Part shown: piece after piece, positions 47,968 through 57,490 of the stretch | How positions within the stretch are numbered: the stretch's first letter is position 1 | Layout of the letters: each line of letters starts with the position of its first letter | Program-made: the position numbers and the translations under genes | Source of the DNA: Flavobacterium psychrophilum | Lineage (GTDB): Bacteria > Bacteroidota > Bacteroidia > Flavobacteriales > Flavobacteriaceae | Direction: 5' to 3' | DNA: 64,000 bases | Assembly: GCA_945890865.1 (NCBI GenBank) | Contig: CAMDDB010000007.1 | Coordinates: 25,784 to 89,783 of the forward strand | The notes under the pieces: generated by a model | Told to the model about the DNA's origin: nothing | What the model saw: the letters and a program-made list of their open reading frames with translations, nothing else | Database searches by the model: none

Positions 47968-49764
47968 TTGGAAAAATTAAAAAAGCTGCATTGCCTTTTT
48001 GTATTGCTCTCATTTATGAGTGCTCCGTTAATGAATGCACAAGATATCATGCTCCATGAACAAATTAATGGTCGTTATGATTTTACATTTATTGGAAATA
48101 CCCTGAATAGCGCCGAGAACAACCCTACATTTGGATATATTACCAGTACATCATCTGCTGCTCAATTAAATATGTCTCCTGCAGATACGGTTATTAGAGC
48201 CTATTTGTATTGGGCTGGAAGTGGTGATGGCGACTTTCAAGTTAACCTAAATGGAACAGCTCTTACAGCAGATCGCACCTTTTCTCATTCGCGCTTTTTC
48301 TCGCCCAATACGTTTACTTATTTTAGCGCATTCAAAGACATAACTACTTTCGTTCAAACTTATGGCAATGGCACTTATACTTTATCTGAATTAGATATTT
48401 CTGCTTTTGAACCCTTACATTATTCCCGAAAAACAAATTTTGCTGGTTGGGCTATTTTAATTGTGTATGAAAATCCGAGTTTAACCTTAAACCAACTCAA
48501 TATTTATGATGGATTGCAAGGAGTACCGGATGCCTTACAAATCAATTTAACGAATTTATTCGTACTCAATAACACTAATGCAAAAGCCGGTTTTATTGCT
48601 TGGGAAGGCGACTCACAATTACCAACAGAAACTTTTTCGGTAAACAATATTGCAATTAGTAATGCCATCAATCCTATTAATAATGTATTCAATAGCACCA
48701 ATTCGGTAACTGGCTCCAACACGCTCTACAACATGGATTTGGACATTTACGAAATTGATAATTATATAGCTATTGGCGACACTAGCGCTTCAATAACCTT
48801 GTCATCTTCGCAAGATTTCATCATGATCAATACCGTAATTACTAAATTAAATAGTCAATTACCCGATGCTACAGTAACAATCAATTCGGTAGCAACTGCC
48901 TGTAATGATCGAAATATCACTTTGAATTATTCAGTATCAAACACTAATTCCACCGAAGTATTACCAGCAAATACATCCATTTCATTTTATATTGCAGGAC
49001 AGTTTATGGGAAGAACCTTCACTCAAAATACAATTGCAATTGGTGGCTCTGAGTCAGGTACTTTTTTACTTACAGTGCCTACAACAATCCCTTTAAATTT
49101 CAATATACAAGCTGTAGTCGATGACATTGGAAATGGTAATGGTATCGTTAATGAACTTAATGAAAACAACAACACCTTTTCTTTTCCTGTTGAATTAACA
49201 ATCTCCCCTGATTTTAATGCTTTAGAAGATTTAACCTCTTGTAATCTAGGTCTTACTAAAGGGCTTTTTGATTTTTCATCTTATGAATCAGCAGTTAAAA
49301 CAGATCCTTCTCAAGTTGTGCGTTTTTACGAAAATAATACAGATGCAACAGCCGGAATCCAACCCATATTAAATATTGCCAACTATGAGGCACTCACCAC
49401 ACCTAAAGAAATATTTGTACGTATTGAAAACGATAATTGTTATGCCATTACTTCGTTTTCTTTACTGACAGAAAATTGCCCACCTACAGTTTACAATGCA
49501 GTCTCGGCAAATGGTGACGGCTCAAATGATACTTTTTTTATCGATGGTTTACGCGATGTATTTGTGAATTTTAATTTGGAAATATACAACCGTTGGGGAA
49601 AATTAGTATGGACGGGTAATAACTCCAAAGAAGATTGGGATGGAACAGTTCCTAATGGCATTGGCGGTGAAAAAGCACCGGAAGGAACCTATTTTTATGT
49701 TTTAAACTTAAACGACCCAAATTATAAAGAGGCTTTAGTAGGGTATTTGTATTTAGCCTACTAA
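47968..49764 (+). CDS. T9SS-secreted surface protein (type B sorting domain, CARDB-like domain)
   Basis: 598 residues. It starts at TTG: an in-frame stop lies just upstream, no ATG precedes the signal peptide (EKLKKLHCLFVLLSFMSAPLMNAQ), and the next ATG falls inside that peptide. The N-terminal beta domain includes AYLYWAGSGDGDFQVNLNG and NFAGWAILIVYENPSLTLNQLN, resembling DUF3344-type domains. A CARDB-like module (about 310-415) carries NITLNYSVSN and NGIVNELNENNNTF. The end (about 505-598) is the gliding-motility C-terminal domain with NAVSANGDGSNDTFFIDGL, IYNRWGKLVW and APEGTYFYVL. This signal directs export through the type IX system. Role as surface adhesin is inference. Confidence 0.92.
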   Translation: MEKLKKLHCLFVLLSFMSAPLMNAQDIMLHEQINGRYDFTFIGNTLNSAENNPTFGYITSTSSAAQLNMSPADTVIRAYLYWAGSGDGDFQVNLNGTALTADRTFSHSRFFSPNTFTYFSAFKDITTFVQTYGNGTYTLSELDISAFEPLHYSRKTNFAGWAILIVYENPSLTLNQLNIYDGLQGVPDALQINLTNLFVLNNTNAKAGFIAWEGDSQLPTETFSVNNIAISNAINPINNVFNSTNSVTGSNTLYNMDLDIYEIDNYIAIGDTSASITLSSSQDFIMINTVITKLNSQLPDATVTINSVATACNDRNITLNYSVSNTNSTEVLPANTSISFYIAGQFMGRTFTQNTIAIGGSESGTFLLTVPTTIPLNFNIQAVVDDIGNGNGIVNELNENNNTFSFPVELTISPDFNALEDLTSCNLGLTKGLFDFSSYESAVKTDPSQVVRFYENNTDATAGIQPILNIANYEALTTPKEIFVRIENDNCYAITSFSLLTENCPPTVYNAVSANGDGSNDTFFIDGLRDVFVNFNLEIYNRWGKLVWTGNNSKEDWDGTVPNGIGGEKAPEGTYFYVLNLNDPNYKEALVGYLYLAY

Positions 49765-49895
49765 TCGTATATAAAGTTAAATTTTTAGTAAACTTCATTA
49801 AAAAAACAATCCTTTGAAATATTGTTAAATTCTAGTCGAACAGGATTTTGTTTGGAGATAATTTTTATCTTTAGCCAGTACTAAAATTTATAAAT

Positions 49896-52800
49896 ATGAG
49901 ATATTTATCCTTATGGCTCCTTTTTATAGTGAGTTTTACCCTTCATGCACAAGATTATTTTCCGAAAAATGACGGAGTAAAACAAAGCTTTAAAAATTTT
50001 ACCGCCATTCAAAATGCAACCATCTATCTTTCAGCTACCCAAAAAATAGAAAATGCAACACTGCTGATCAAAGAAAATAAAATTGTGGAAGTTGGCACAG
50101 GCATTGTTCTTCCAAAAGGTGCCGAAATAATTGATGCTAAAGGCAAAACCATTTACCCTTCATTTATTGAATTGTATAGTGAATTTGGAATCAACAAACC
50201 CACTGCTAGACCAAATGGTAATTTTACCCCACAGTATGACACCAATCGTGAAGGCTATTATTGGAATGATCACATCAAACCTGAATACAATGCCTATGAA
50301 AATATTGGCTATGAGGTAAAAAACGCAGCTAGTCTAAGAGAAATTGGTTTTGGTGCTGTAGTGAGTCACCAAAATGATGGGGTAATTGCCGGGACCGGAC
50401 TTTTTTGGACACTAAACGACAAAGCCTCAGATGCTAAACGTATTCTTAAAGAAAAAGTATCGCAACATTTTACGTTCAGCAAAAGTAAATTTTCAAAACA
50501 AAGTTATCCTTCCTCTTTGATGGGAAGCATGGCATTGATTCGTCAAGTATTTCATGATGCAAAATGGTATGCTCAAGGCAGCAGCAATTCTAAAGATTTC
50601 TCGTTAGAGGCGTTCAATAAAAATAAAAATCTTTTACAAATATTTAATGCAGGAGATAAATTAAATGCATTAAGAGCCGACAAATTAGGTGATGAATTTG
50701 GTGTAAAATACTTAATTAAAGGTAGTGGTAACGAATTTGAACGTTTAGACGAAATCAAAAAAACGAATGCCACCTACATTATTCCCATCAACTTTCCAGA
50801 AGCATATGATGTAACAGATCCATATCTAGCACAACAAGTAAGTGTGAGTGATCTAAAATTTTGGAACCAAGCCCCTTTTAATTTAAAAATACTAGCCGAA
50901 AACAATGTTTCTTTTGTTATTTCGGCTACCGATCTAAAAGACACCAAATCGTTTCTTTCCAATTTAAAAAAGGCTGTTTTGTATGGTTTACCGAAAGAAA
51001 AAGCACTGCAAGCTTTAACCGAAAATCCAGCGAAACTTCTGAATCAGTTTGAAACTATTGGCTCCCTCGCAAAGGGCAAATTAGCCAATTTCATCATTAC
51101 TTCAGGAGATCTTTTTGAAGATAAAAGTGAAATTATGGAAAATTGGGTACAAGGAGAAAGAAATATCATTACCAAACTGAACCCAACTGATATAAGAGGC
51201 AACTACGAATTGACGGTTAACAACCTAAAGTTTGACTTAAAAATTGATGGCGAAATTTCAAAATTTGAAGCAAAAGCAGTTAAGGACAGTATTACTTATG
51301 GAACTAAAATACAATTCAATGATCCTTGGATTAATTTAGTTATTAAAAATCAAGATACAACTCATGCAAATTTTGTTCGCCTTTCTGGAACATGGAGCAA
51401 CCAAGCAATGCAAGGAAAAGCAGTATTAGAAAATGGAAATGAAACCACTTGGACTGCCCTTAAAAAAGAAGCAAAGTCAGAAGGCGATAAAAAAGAAGAT
51501 AAAAAAGACGCCCCTAAAGTACCCAATATGTATATCATTACGTATCCAAATTTGGCATTTGGAGCGGCTGAAAAACCAAAACAAGAAACCTTGTTGTTCA
51601 AAAATGTTACCGTATGGACCGGTGAAAAAGAAGGAATCGTAAAAGAAGCAGACGTCCTCATCCAAAATGGTAAAATTAGTAAAATGGGGAAAAACCTACC
51701 TATTAATGACGCCAAAGTTATTGACGGAACCGGAAAACATCTTACGGCTGGAATCATTGATGAACATTCTCACATTGCCATTTCAAATGGAGTGAACGAA
51801 GGCGGTCAAAATTCTTCCGCAGAAGTTACCATTGAAGATGTTGTAAATTCAGAAGATATTAATATTTATCGAAATTTAGCCGGCGGAGTTACATCGGCCA
51901 ATTTATTACACGGTTCGGCTAACCCTATCGGAGGTCGTGCTGCCTTCATAAAATTAAAATGGGGTTATGCTCCCGACGAAATGTTGGTGAAAGACGCACC
52001 CAAATACATCAAATTTGCTTTGGGTGAAAATGTAAAACAATCCAATTGGGGTGATTTTGCTCGCAATCGCTTCCCACAATCTCGTATGGGCGTGGAGCAG
52101 GTTTATGAAGATTATTTCACCCGAGCCATAGAATATAAAAACGAGTGGGATGCCTACAAAATTGGAAAGAATAAAAACAAAGTAATGCCTCGATTTGATA
52201 TTGAAATGGAAGTATTGGGCGAAATATTAGCCAAAAAACGATTCATTACCTGTCATTCCTATTTGCAATCGGAGATCAATATGTTAATGAAATTGGCCGA
52301 GCGCTACCAATTCAAGATTCAAACCTTTACACACATTTTGGAAGGTTATAAATTGGCCGATAAAATGTCGGCTCATGGTGTAGCGGGATCTACTTTTGCC
52401 GATTGGTGGGCTTATAAATATGAAGTAAATGATGCCATTCCTTATAATGCCGCGATCATGATGAACGAAGGTGTCACGGTTTCTATTAACTCCGATGATG
52501 CCGAAATGTCGCGTCGCTTGAATCAAGAGGCTGCTAAAACGGTAAAATATGGCAATGTAACTGAGGAAGAAGCTTGGAATTTTGTTACCTTAAATCCAGC
52601 AAAAATTCTTCAAATGGACCAAAGAATTGGAAGTATAAAAGTGGGAAAAGATGCCGATGTTGTTTTATGGTCGGATAGTCCGTTATCAATTTATACGCGA
52701 GCAGAAAAAACATTGGTTGATGGAATCATTTTTTACGATTTAGAAAAACAAACAGAAAATTTAGCCACCATTCAAAAAGAACGTGCAGAGTTGATCAATT

Positions 52801-52922
52801 CACTTCTAGATGCCAAAAATAAAGGAATGAAAACGCAATTGCCTAAGAAAAAAGAAAATGGTCACTACCACTGCGACACCTTAGGAGAAAATTGCTCAGC
52901 GTCTCATTATAAATACAATTAA
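49896..52922 (+). CDS. Secreted tandem amidohydrolase-family protein
   Basis: 1008 residues with a signal peptide (LSLWLLFIVSFTLHAQ). The N-terminal amidohydrolase-like domain (about 30-430) has lost the first metal-binding motif: IYPSFIELYSEFG puts Y94 and E96 where HxH should be. The second domain (about 570-960) has it: GIIDEHSHIA with H624 and H626, plus SINSDDAE with D867. So one of the two domains looks catalytic. Together with the downstream 430-residue protein it is a usual pair in Flavobacteriaceae. The substrate is unknown; imidazolonepropionase-like and dipeptidase-like enzymes are relatives. The two genes are one base apart. Confidence 0.88.
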   Translation: MRYLSLWLLFIVSFTLHAQDYFPKNDGVKQSFKNFTAIQNATIYLSATQKIENATLLIKENKIVEVGTGIVLPKGAEIIDAKGKTIYPSFIELYSEFGINKPTARPNGNFTPQYDTNREGYYWNDHIKPEYNAYENIGYEVKNAASLREIGFGAVVSHQNDGVIAGTGLFWTLNDKASDAKRILKEKVSQHFTFSKSKFSKQSYPSSLMGSMALIRQVFHDAKWYAQGSSNSKDFSLEAFNKNKNLLQIFNAGDKLNALRADKLGDEFGVKYLIKGSGNEFERLDEIKKTNATYIIPINFPEAYDVTDPYLAQQVSVSDLKFWNQAPFNLKILAENNVSFVISATDLKDTKSFLSNLKKAVLYGLPKEKALQALTENPAKLLNQFETIGSLAKGKLANFIITSGDLFEDKSEIMENWVQGERNIITKLNPTDIRGNYELTVNNLKFDLKIDGEISKFEAKAVKDSITYGTKIQFNDPWINLVIKNQDTTHANFVRLSGTWSNQAMQGKAVLENGNETTWTALKKEAKSEGDKKEDKKDAPKVPNMYIITYPNLAFGAAEKPKQETLLFKNVTVWTGEKEGIVKEADVLIQNGKISKMGKNLPINDAKVIDGTGKHLTAGIIDEHSHIAISNGVNEGGQNSSAEVTIEDVVNSEDINIYRNLAGGVTSANLLHGSANPIGGRAAFIKLKWGYAPDEMLVKDAPKYIKFALGENVKQSNWGDFARNRFPQSRMGVEQVYEDYFTRAIEYKNEWDAYKIGKNKNKVMPRFDIEMEVLGEILAKKRFITCHSYLQSEINMLMKLAERYQFKIQTFTHILEGYKLADKMSAHGVAGSTFADWWAYKYEVNDAIPYNAAIMMNEGVTVSINSDDAEMSRRLNQEAAKTVKYGNVTEEEAWNFVTLNPAKILQMDQRIGSIKVGKDADVVLWSDSPLSIYTRAEKTLVDGIIFYDLEKQTENLATIQKERAELINSLLDAKNKGMKTQLPKKKENGHYHCDTLGENCSASHYKYN

Positions 52923-52923
52923 T

Positions 52924-54216
52924 ATGAAAAAATATATCGTTCTAGTATTCATTTCTTTGTTTGGGTTTGCCCAACAAACACCAGCATTGAAACAAAATAA
53001 ATCGATCTTAATTTTAGGAGCCAAAGCGCATTTAGGCAATGGAAGCGTCATCGAAAATAGTTTGGTATCTCTTGTAAACGGAAAAATTGCAACCATTGGG
53101 GATGCTACATTAATGAAACCCGCTAAACATGATATCGTAATTGATGCTTCAGGAAAACATATGTATCCTGGTTTTATTGCACCTAACTCTACCTTAGGAT
53201 TGGTAGAAATTGATGCCGTACGCGCTTCTGATGACGAAAGTGAAATTGGCGAATTCAATCCCCACGTGCGAAGTATTATTGCCTATAACGCCGAATCAAA
53301 ATTAGTAGAAACTACGCGCCCAAATGGCGTATTATTGGCTCAAATTACGCCAAGAGGCGGACGCATCTCTGGCACCTCTTCTATTGTACAATTGGATGCG
53401 TGGAATTGGGAAGATGCCCTCGTAAAAGAAAACGAAGGCCTGCATTTAAATTGGCCCAGAAGTTATTCTAGAGCCGGATGGTGGGCCGAACCCGGAGGTA
53501 TTGAGTCCAACAAAAACTACGAACCACAAATCAAAGAAATACAAACGTATTTTGATAATGCTTTTGCCTATTTGAACAGTAAAAATGATAAAAAAGACCT
53601 GCCCTTTGAAGCAATGAAAGGCTTGCAATCGGGAGAAAAAATCTTATATGTTAACGCAAATGGTGAAAAAGAAATCATCGATGCTGTTTTATTTAAAAAG
53701 AAAAACAACATCCAAAAAATGGTCATTATTGGAGGCTATTATGCCTTCAAAGTGGCCCAACTATTAAAAGAAAACAACGTTTCGGTTTTGCTAAAACGCA
53801 TACACGATTTGCCTTTATTAGAAGATGAAGATGTTAACTTACCCTATAAAAATGCAAAACTTTTAGTCGATGCAGGAGTTTTAGTAGGCTTACAAAACGC
53901 AGGCGATATGGAGCGTATGCAAACAAGAAATTTACCTTTCTATGCCGGTTCTTGTGCCGCGTGGGGATTAACCAAAGAACAAGCGGTACAACTTATTTCT
54001 GGAAATACTGCAAAAATCTTAGGAATCGAGAACAATTATGGCACATTGGAAGTTGGGAAAAGTGCCACTTTATTCCTTTCAGATGGCGATGCGTTAGAAA
54101 TGAAATCAAATATTATTTCCTTAGCTTTTATTGACGGTAGACAAATTAGTTTGGAAAGTCACCACACCGAACTCAACGAACGATACAAAGGGAAATTTGA
54201 ACAACAGAAAAAATAA
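52924..54216 (+). CDS. Secreted amidohydrolase-like protein lacking the HxH motif
   Basis: 430 residues with a signal peptide (KKYIVLVFISLFGFAQ). The amidohydrolase-type composite domain is recognised by ILGAKAHLGNGSVIENSLVSLVNGKIATIGD at the start and GTLEVGKSATLFLSDGDALEMK at the end. The metal motif is missing: MYPGFIAPNSTLG has N88 and T90 in place of His. DAGVLVGLQNAG likewise lacks a clear Asp ligand. It lies 1 base downstream of the 1008-residue gene, so the two should be co-translated. It is probably a non-catalytic partner of the upstream enzyme. It ends in a terminator. Confidence 0.85.
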   Translation: MKKYIVLVFISLFGFAQQTPALKQNKSILILGAKAHLGNGSVIENSLVSLVNGKIATIGDATLMKPAKHDIVIDASGKHMYPGFIAPNSTLGLVEIDAVRASDDESEIGEFNPHVRSIIAYNAESKLVETTRPNGVLLAQITPRGGRISGTSSIVQLDAWNWEDALVKENEGLHLNWPRSYSRAGWWAEPGGIESNKNYEPQIKEIQTYFDNAFAYLNSKNDKKDLPFEAMKGLQSGEKILYVNANGEKEIIDAVLFKKKNNIQKMVIIGGYYAFKVAQLLKENNVSVLLKRIHDLPLLEDEDVNLPYKNAKLLVDAGVLVGLQNAGDMERMQTRNLPFYAGSCAAWGLTKEQAVQLISGNTAKILGIENNYGTLEVGKSATLFLSDGDALEMKSNIISLAFIDGRQISLESHHTELNERYKGKFEQQKK

Positions 54217-54220
54217 TCCG

Positions 54221-54252
54221 AAAGCCTTTCAATAATTGAGAGGCTTTTTTTT
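54221..54252 (+). terminator. Terminator of the amidohydrolase operon
   Basis: AAAGCCTTTCAA / TTGAGAGGCTTT, 12 bp with one wobble and a TAA loop, followed by a run of T. The T run leads directly into the -7 box of the next gene. Confidence 0.88.
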
Positions 54253-54253
54253 G

Positions 54254-54261
54254 TATTTTTG
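54254..54261 (+). promoter_or_regulatory. Putative -7 box TATTTTTG for the methyltransferase gene
   Basis: Exact TAnnTTTG match 18 bases before the ATG at 54280. It contains the TTG at 54259, which rules that TTG out as the translation start. Confidence 0.6.
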
Positions 54262-54279
54262 ACCTTCAATTGCGCACCC

Positions 54280-55071
54280 ATGAAACAAATCACCTCCGTC
54301 CAAAACCCCTTCATAAAATCGCTCGTTCAGTTGCAAGAAAAAGCAAAAATTAGAAAGCAAACGGGTACTTTTTTAGTGGAAGGCCAACGCGAAATTGAAT
54401 TAGCTCTAAAAGGTGGTTATGAAATAGAATCCATTTTAATTTGTCCTGATTTAGCGCAACATTCCAGAAATTCAGCCATCCAAAAATTTGAACTTCAAAG
54501 CATAGAAATTTCAAAAGACGTTTATCAAAAATTAGCCTATCGTGATACTACCGAAGGAATTATCGCGGTACTAAAAACCAAATCACTCGCTTTATCTAAT
54601 TTAAAATTATCTAAAAATCCACTTATTTTAGTAGGAGAATCTATAGAAAAACCGGGGAACATAGGTGCTATTTTAAGAACTGCCGACGCAGCTAATATTG
54701 ATGCGGTTATTATTGCCAATCCGAAAAGCGATGTATACAACCCAAATATTGTGCGCTCCAGTGTAGGCTGTCTATTTACCCGGCAAATTGCTGTGGGAAC
54801 TACCGAAGAAGTGATTACCTATTTGAAGTCCAATAACATCAATATCTATTCAGCAACTTTACAGGATGCTACACCCTATCATTCGGAAAATTTCACTACA
54901 CCAACGGCTTTAGTGGTAGGCACCGAAGCTACAGGACTGTCAGATAAATGGCGCTCTGAAAGTACCCAAAACATTATCATTCCGATGCAAGGCGTTATTG
55001 ATTCGATGAATGTTTCTGTAGCAGCTGCTATTTTGCTCTTTGAAGCCAAAAGACAGAGACAATTTCAGTAG
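54280..55071 (+). CDS. SpoU/TrmH-family RNA 2'-O-methyltransferase
   Basis: 263 residues from the ATG at 54280, chosen because an upstream in-frame TTG (54259) lies inside the -7 promoter box. The first 90 or so residues are an L30e-like RNA-binding domain (SLVQLQEKAKIRKQTGTFLVEGQREIELAL). The SpoU knot motifs follow: VGESIEKPGNIGAILRTADAANIDAVI (motif 1), VVGTEATGLSDKW (motif 2) and IPMQGVIDSMNVSVAAAILLFEAKRQR (motif 3). This is the RlmB/TrmH-type family that methylates ribose in rRNA or tRNA; the target cannot be read directly. Confidence 0.92.
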   Translation: MKQITSVQNPFIKSLVQLQEKAKIRKQTGTFLVEGQREIELALKGGYEIESILICPDLAQHSRNSAIQKFELQSIEISKDVYQKLAYRDTTEGIIAVLKTKSLALSNLKLSKNPLILVGESIEKPGNIGAILRTADAANIDAVIIANPKSDVYNPNIVRSSVGCLFTRQIAVGTTEEVITYLKSNNINIYSATLQDATPYHSENFTTPTALVVGTEATGLSDKWRSESTQNIIIPMQGVIDSMNVSVAAAILLFEAKRQRQFQ

Positions 55072-55116
55072 CAATTCAAAAATCTATATACTTTCCTATT
55101 TTCTCTTTTTACTTCC

Positions 55117-55146
55117 TTGCAGAATTGAAAAAAAATTGTACTTTTA
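55117..55146 (+). promoter_or_regulatory. Candidate promoter for spoT
   Basis: TTG (55117-55119), a 19-base spacer, then TACTTTTA (55139-55146), one mismatch from TAnnTTTG. It lies 18 bases before the ATG. Confidence 0.45.
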
Positions 55147-55164
55147 GTTGATCAAAGTTAAGGT

Positions 55165-57381
55165 ATGACAGAATTAGAAATAGAAGCAGAAAATAAAGCC
55201 ATTGCACAAGAATATAAAGAACTTCTTCGAATTAGCTATCAAACACTTACGGTTGAAGATAAAAAAATAATTCGCAAAGCGTTTGATGTTGCCGTTGATG
55301 CCCACAAAGACCAACGAAGAAAATCGGGAGAAGCTTATATTTTTCATCCTATAGCCGTAGCAAAAATTGTGGCGCGTGATATTGGATTAGGCGCTACTTC
55401 TATTGCTGCTGCTTTGATGCATGATGTGGTAGAAGATACGGATATAACGATACAGGACATTGAAAAAATGTTCAATTCTAAAATAGCACAATTAGTCGAA
55501 GGCCTTACCAAAATTTCCAAAGTTATAACCGATCAAGAAATATCTATGCAAGCGGAAAATTTCCGCAAAATGTTATTGACCTTGAATGACGACGTTCGGG
55601 TAATCTTAATCAAAATTGCCGACCGCTTACACAACATGCAAACCATGGGCAGCATGGCCGATTATAAACAAGCCAAAATTGCATCGGAAACATTATATAT
55701 TTATGCCCCTCTCGCCCATCGGTTAGGTTTATATAATATCAAAACCCAACTGGAAGATTTAGGGTTAAAATACACCGAACCATTGATTTACAATGACATC
55801 GTAAGTAAAATTAAAGAAACCAAGGAAGAACAAGACATCTATATCAAAACAATTTCAGATATTTTGAGCACTTCTCTTACTGAGGAAGGTATTGAGTTTA
55901 CGATGAAAGGCCGCCCAAAATCCATCTATTCGATTCGAAGAAAAATGAAATTACAAAGCGTTACTTTTGACGAGGTATACGATAAATTTGCTTTACGGAT
56001 CATTTATAAGTCCAATCCTCACGATGAAAAGTTTATTGCTTGGAAAATTTATTCTGTTGTTACCGATCATTATCGACCCTCGCCAAGTCGCTTGCGGGAT
56101 TGGATTTCATCACCTAAATCAACAGGTTACGAAGCACTTCATATCACTGTAATGGGTCCGAAAGGGCGATGGGTAGAAATTCAAGTGCGCAGCGAACGCA
56201 TGGATGAAATTGCCGAAAAAGGATATGCGGCACATTACAAATATAAAAATGGCGCTACCGAAGAACATGGTTTAGAAATTTGGCTCAATCAATTGAAAGA
56301 AGCTTTAGAAAATTCGGCTAGTAATGCCGTTGATTTTGTGGAAGATTTCAAATTGAATTTATACGCTAAAGAAATCTATGTGTTTACACCCAAAGGCGAA
56401 ATAAAATCGCTACCCAAAGGTGCCACCTCACTCGATTTTGCCTTTAGCATTCACTCTGAAATTGGTGTGAAAACAAGAGGTACAAAAGTAAATGGAAAAT
56501 TGGTGCCCCTCAATCACGAATTGAATAGTGGGGATCAAGTAGAAATTATAACATCGGCCAATCAAAAACCCACTTCGCAGTGGCTTGATTATGTTACTAC
56601 ATCAAGAGCAAAAAACAAAATTAAAAATGTCCTTAACGAGAACACCAAGAAAATTGCAGAAGAAGGAAAAGAACTTTTAGAGCGTAAATTGCGTCATCTA
56701 AAAATTACATTGAACGAAAATACCGTAAACGAATTAGTTAATTTTTTTAAATTACAAACAAGCTTAGATTTATTTTATAGAGCAGGAATAGGCACTATTG
56801 AAAACCAGCAATTGAAAGATTATGCCGCACAAAAAAGTAATACGCTAGTTAATTTTTTCAAGAAAACAATTAAACGAACACCCACAGCAGCATCAGAGCA
56901 AGTTCTTAAAAATGAAATCAGCAAGAAATTTGATTTGTTGGTTTTTGGTGCCGAACAAAACAAATTGGATTACAAACTTTCTGCCTGTTGCAATCCCATC
57001 CCAGGAGATGGCGTTTTTGGTTTTGTTACCATTAATGAAGGAATTAAAGTCCATAAAAAAGATTGTCCAAATGCCATAAGTATGCAATCAAATTATGCCT
57101 ATCGAATTATTCAAGCCAAATGGATTGACTCGTCTCAAGAAGAATTTAAAGCTGTTTTAAAAATAACAGGCATGGATACCTTAGGATTAACCAATGAGCT
57201 TACTAAAATAATATCTAATCAAATGAGTGTAAATATTCAAAGTATTTCTTTAAATAGTGAGGCCGGAATTTTTAATGGCCAAGTCACTGTAGTAGTACAA
57301 AACAATACCATTTTAAAAAAACTAATTGACAATATTAAAAAGGTAGACGGAATTGATAAAATTACACGCGTATACAAATAA
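55165..57381 (+). CDS. spoT: Bifunctional (p)ppGpp synthetase/hydrolase (Rel/SpoT)
   Basis: 738 residues with the long RSH domain order. The HD hydrolase domain has H47, H61 and HDVVEDT (86-92). The synthetase domain begins near 249 with GRPKSIYSIRRKM and has ALRIIY and STGYEALHITVMGP. The TGS domain is at about 400 (EIYVFTPKGEIKSLPKGATSLDFAFSIHSEIG). The zinc-finger/ZFD region contains the cysteines CCNPIPGD and KKDCPNA, and a C-terminal ACT domain covers about 665-735. Both catalytic domains look intact, so it should make and break the alarmone of the stringent response. It is transcribed alone. Confidence 0.95.
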   Translation: MTELEIEAENKAIAQEYKELLRISYQTLTVEDKKIIRKAFDVAVDAHKDQRRKSGEAYIFHPIAVAKIVARDIGLGATSIAAALMHDVVEDTDITIQDIEKMFNSKIAQLVEGLTKISKVITDQEISMQAENFRKMLLTLNDDVRVILIKIADRLHNMQTMGSMADYKQAKIASETLYIYAPLAHRLGLYNIKTQLEDLGLKYTEPLIYNDIVSKIKETKEEQDIYIKTISDILSTSLTEEGIEFTMKGRPKSIYSIRRKMKLQSVTFDEVYDKFALRIIYKSNPHDEKFIAWKIYSVVTDHYRPSPSRLRDWISSPKSTGYEALHITVMGPKGRWVEIQVRSERMDEIAEKGYAAHYKYKNGATEEHGLEIWLNQLKEALENSASNAVDFVEDFKLNLYAKEIYVFTPKGEIKSLPKGATSLDFAFSIHSEIGVKTRGTKVNGKLVPLNHELNSGDQVEIITSANQKPTSQWLDYVTTSRAKNKIKNVLNENTKKIAEEGKELLERKLRHLKITLNENTVNELVNFFKLQTSLDLFYRAGIGTIENQQLKDYAAQKSNTLVNFFKKTIKRTPTAASEQVLKNEISKKFDLLVFGAEQNKLDYKLSACCNPIPGDGVFGFVTINEGIKVHKKDCPNAISMQSNYAYRIIQAKWIDSSQEEFKAVLKITGMDTLGLTNELTKIISNQMSVNIQSISLNSEAGIFNGQVTVVVQNNTILKKLIDNIKKVDGIDKITRVYK

Positions 57382-57425
57382 TTACTTTCCAAATCATTAC
57401 TCTTAATAACTCTGTTCAAAACTAC

Positions 57426-57452
57426 TTCTAAATTCTAATTTCTAAATTCTAA
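57426..57452. repeat. Two 13-bp direct repeats upstream of fur
   Basis: TTCTAAATTCTAA at 57426-57438 and 57440-57452, 14-bp period. The CTAAATTC core, its period and its orientation to the -7 box are shared with the repeats at 42797-42820. Confidence 0.75.
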
Positions 57453-57459
57453 CTTTCGC

Positions 57460-57467
57460 TATATTTG
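57460..57467 (+). promoter_or_regulatory. Putative -7 box TATATTTG for fur-purA
   Basis: Exact TAnnTTTG match 23 bases before the fur ATG. The repeats end 7 bases upstream. Confidence 0.6.
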
Positions 57468-57490
57468 TACCTACTTCATTTAACAAAGTA

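Noticed and set aside
54259..54279. Longer start (TTG at 54259) for the methyltransferase
   Set aside because: It falls inside the TATTTTTG -7 box, and the ATG at 54280 begins the conserved N-terminus.
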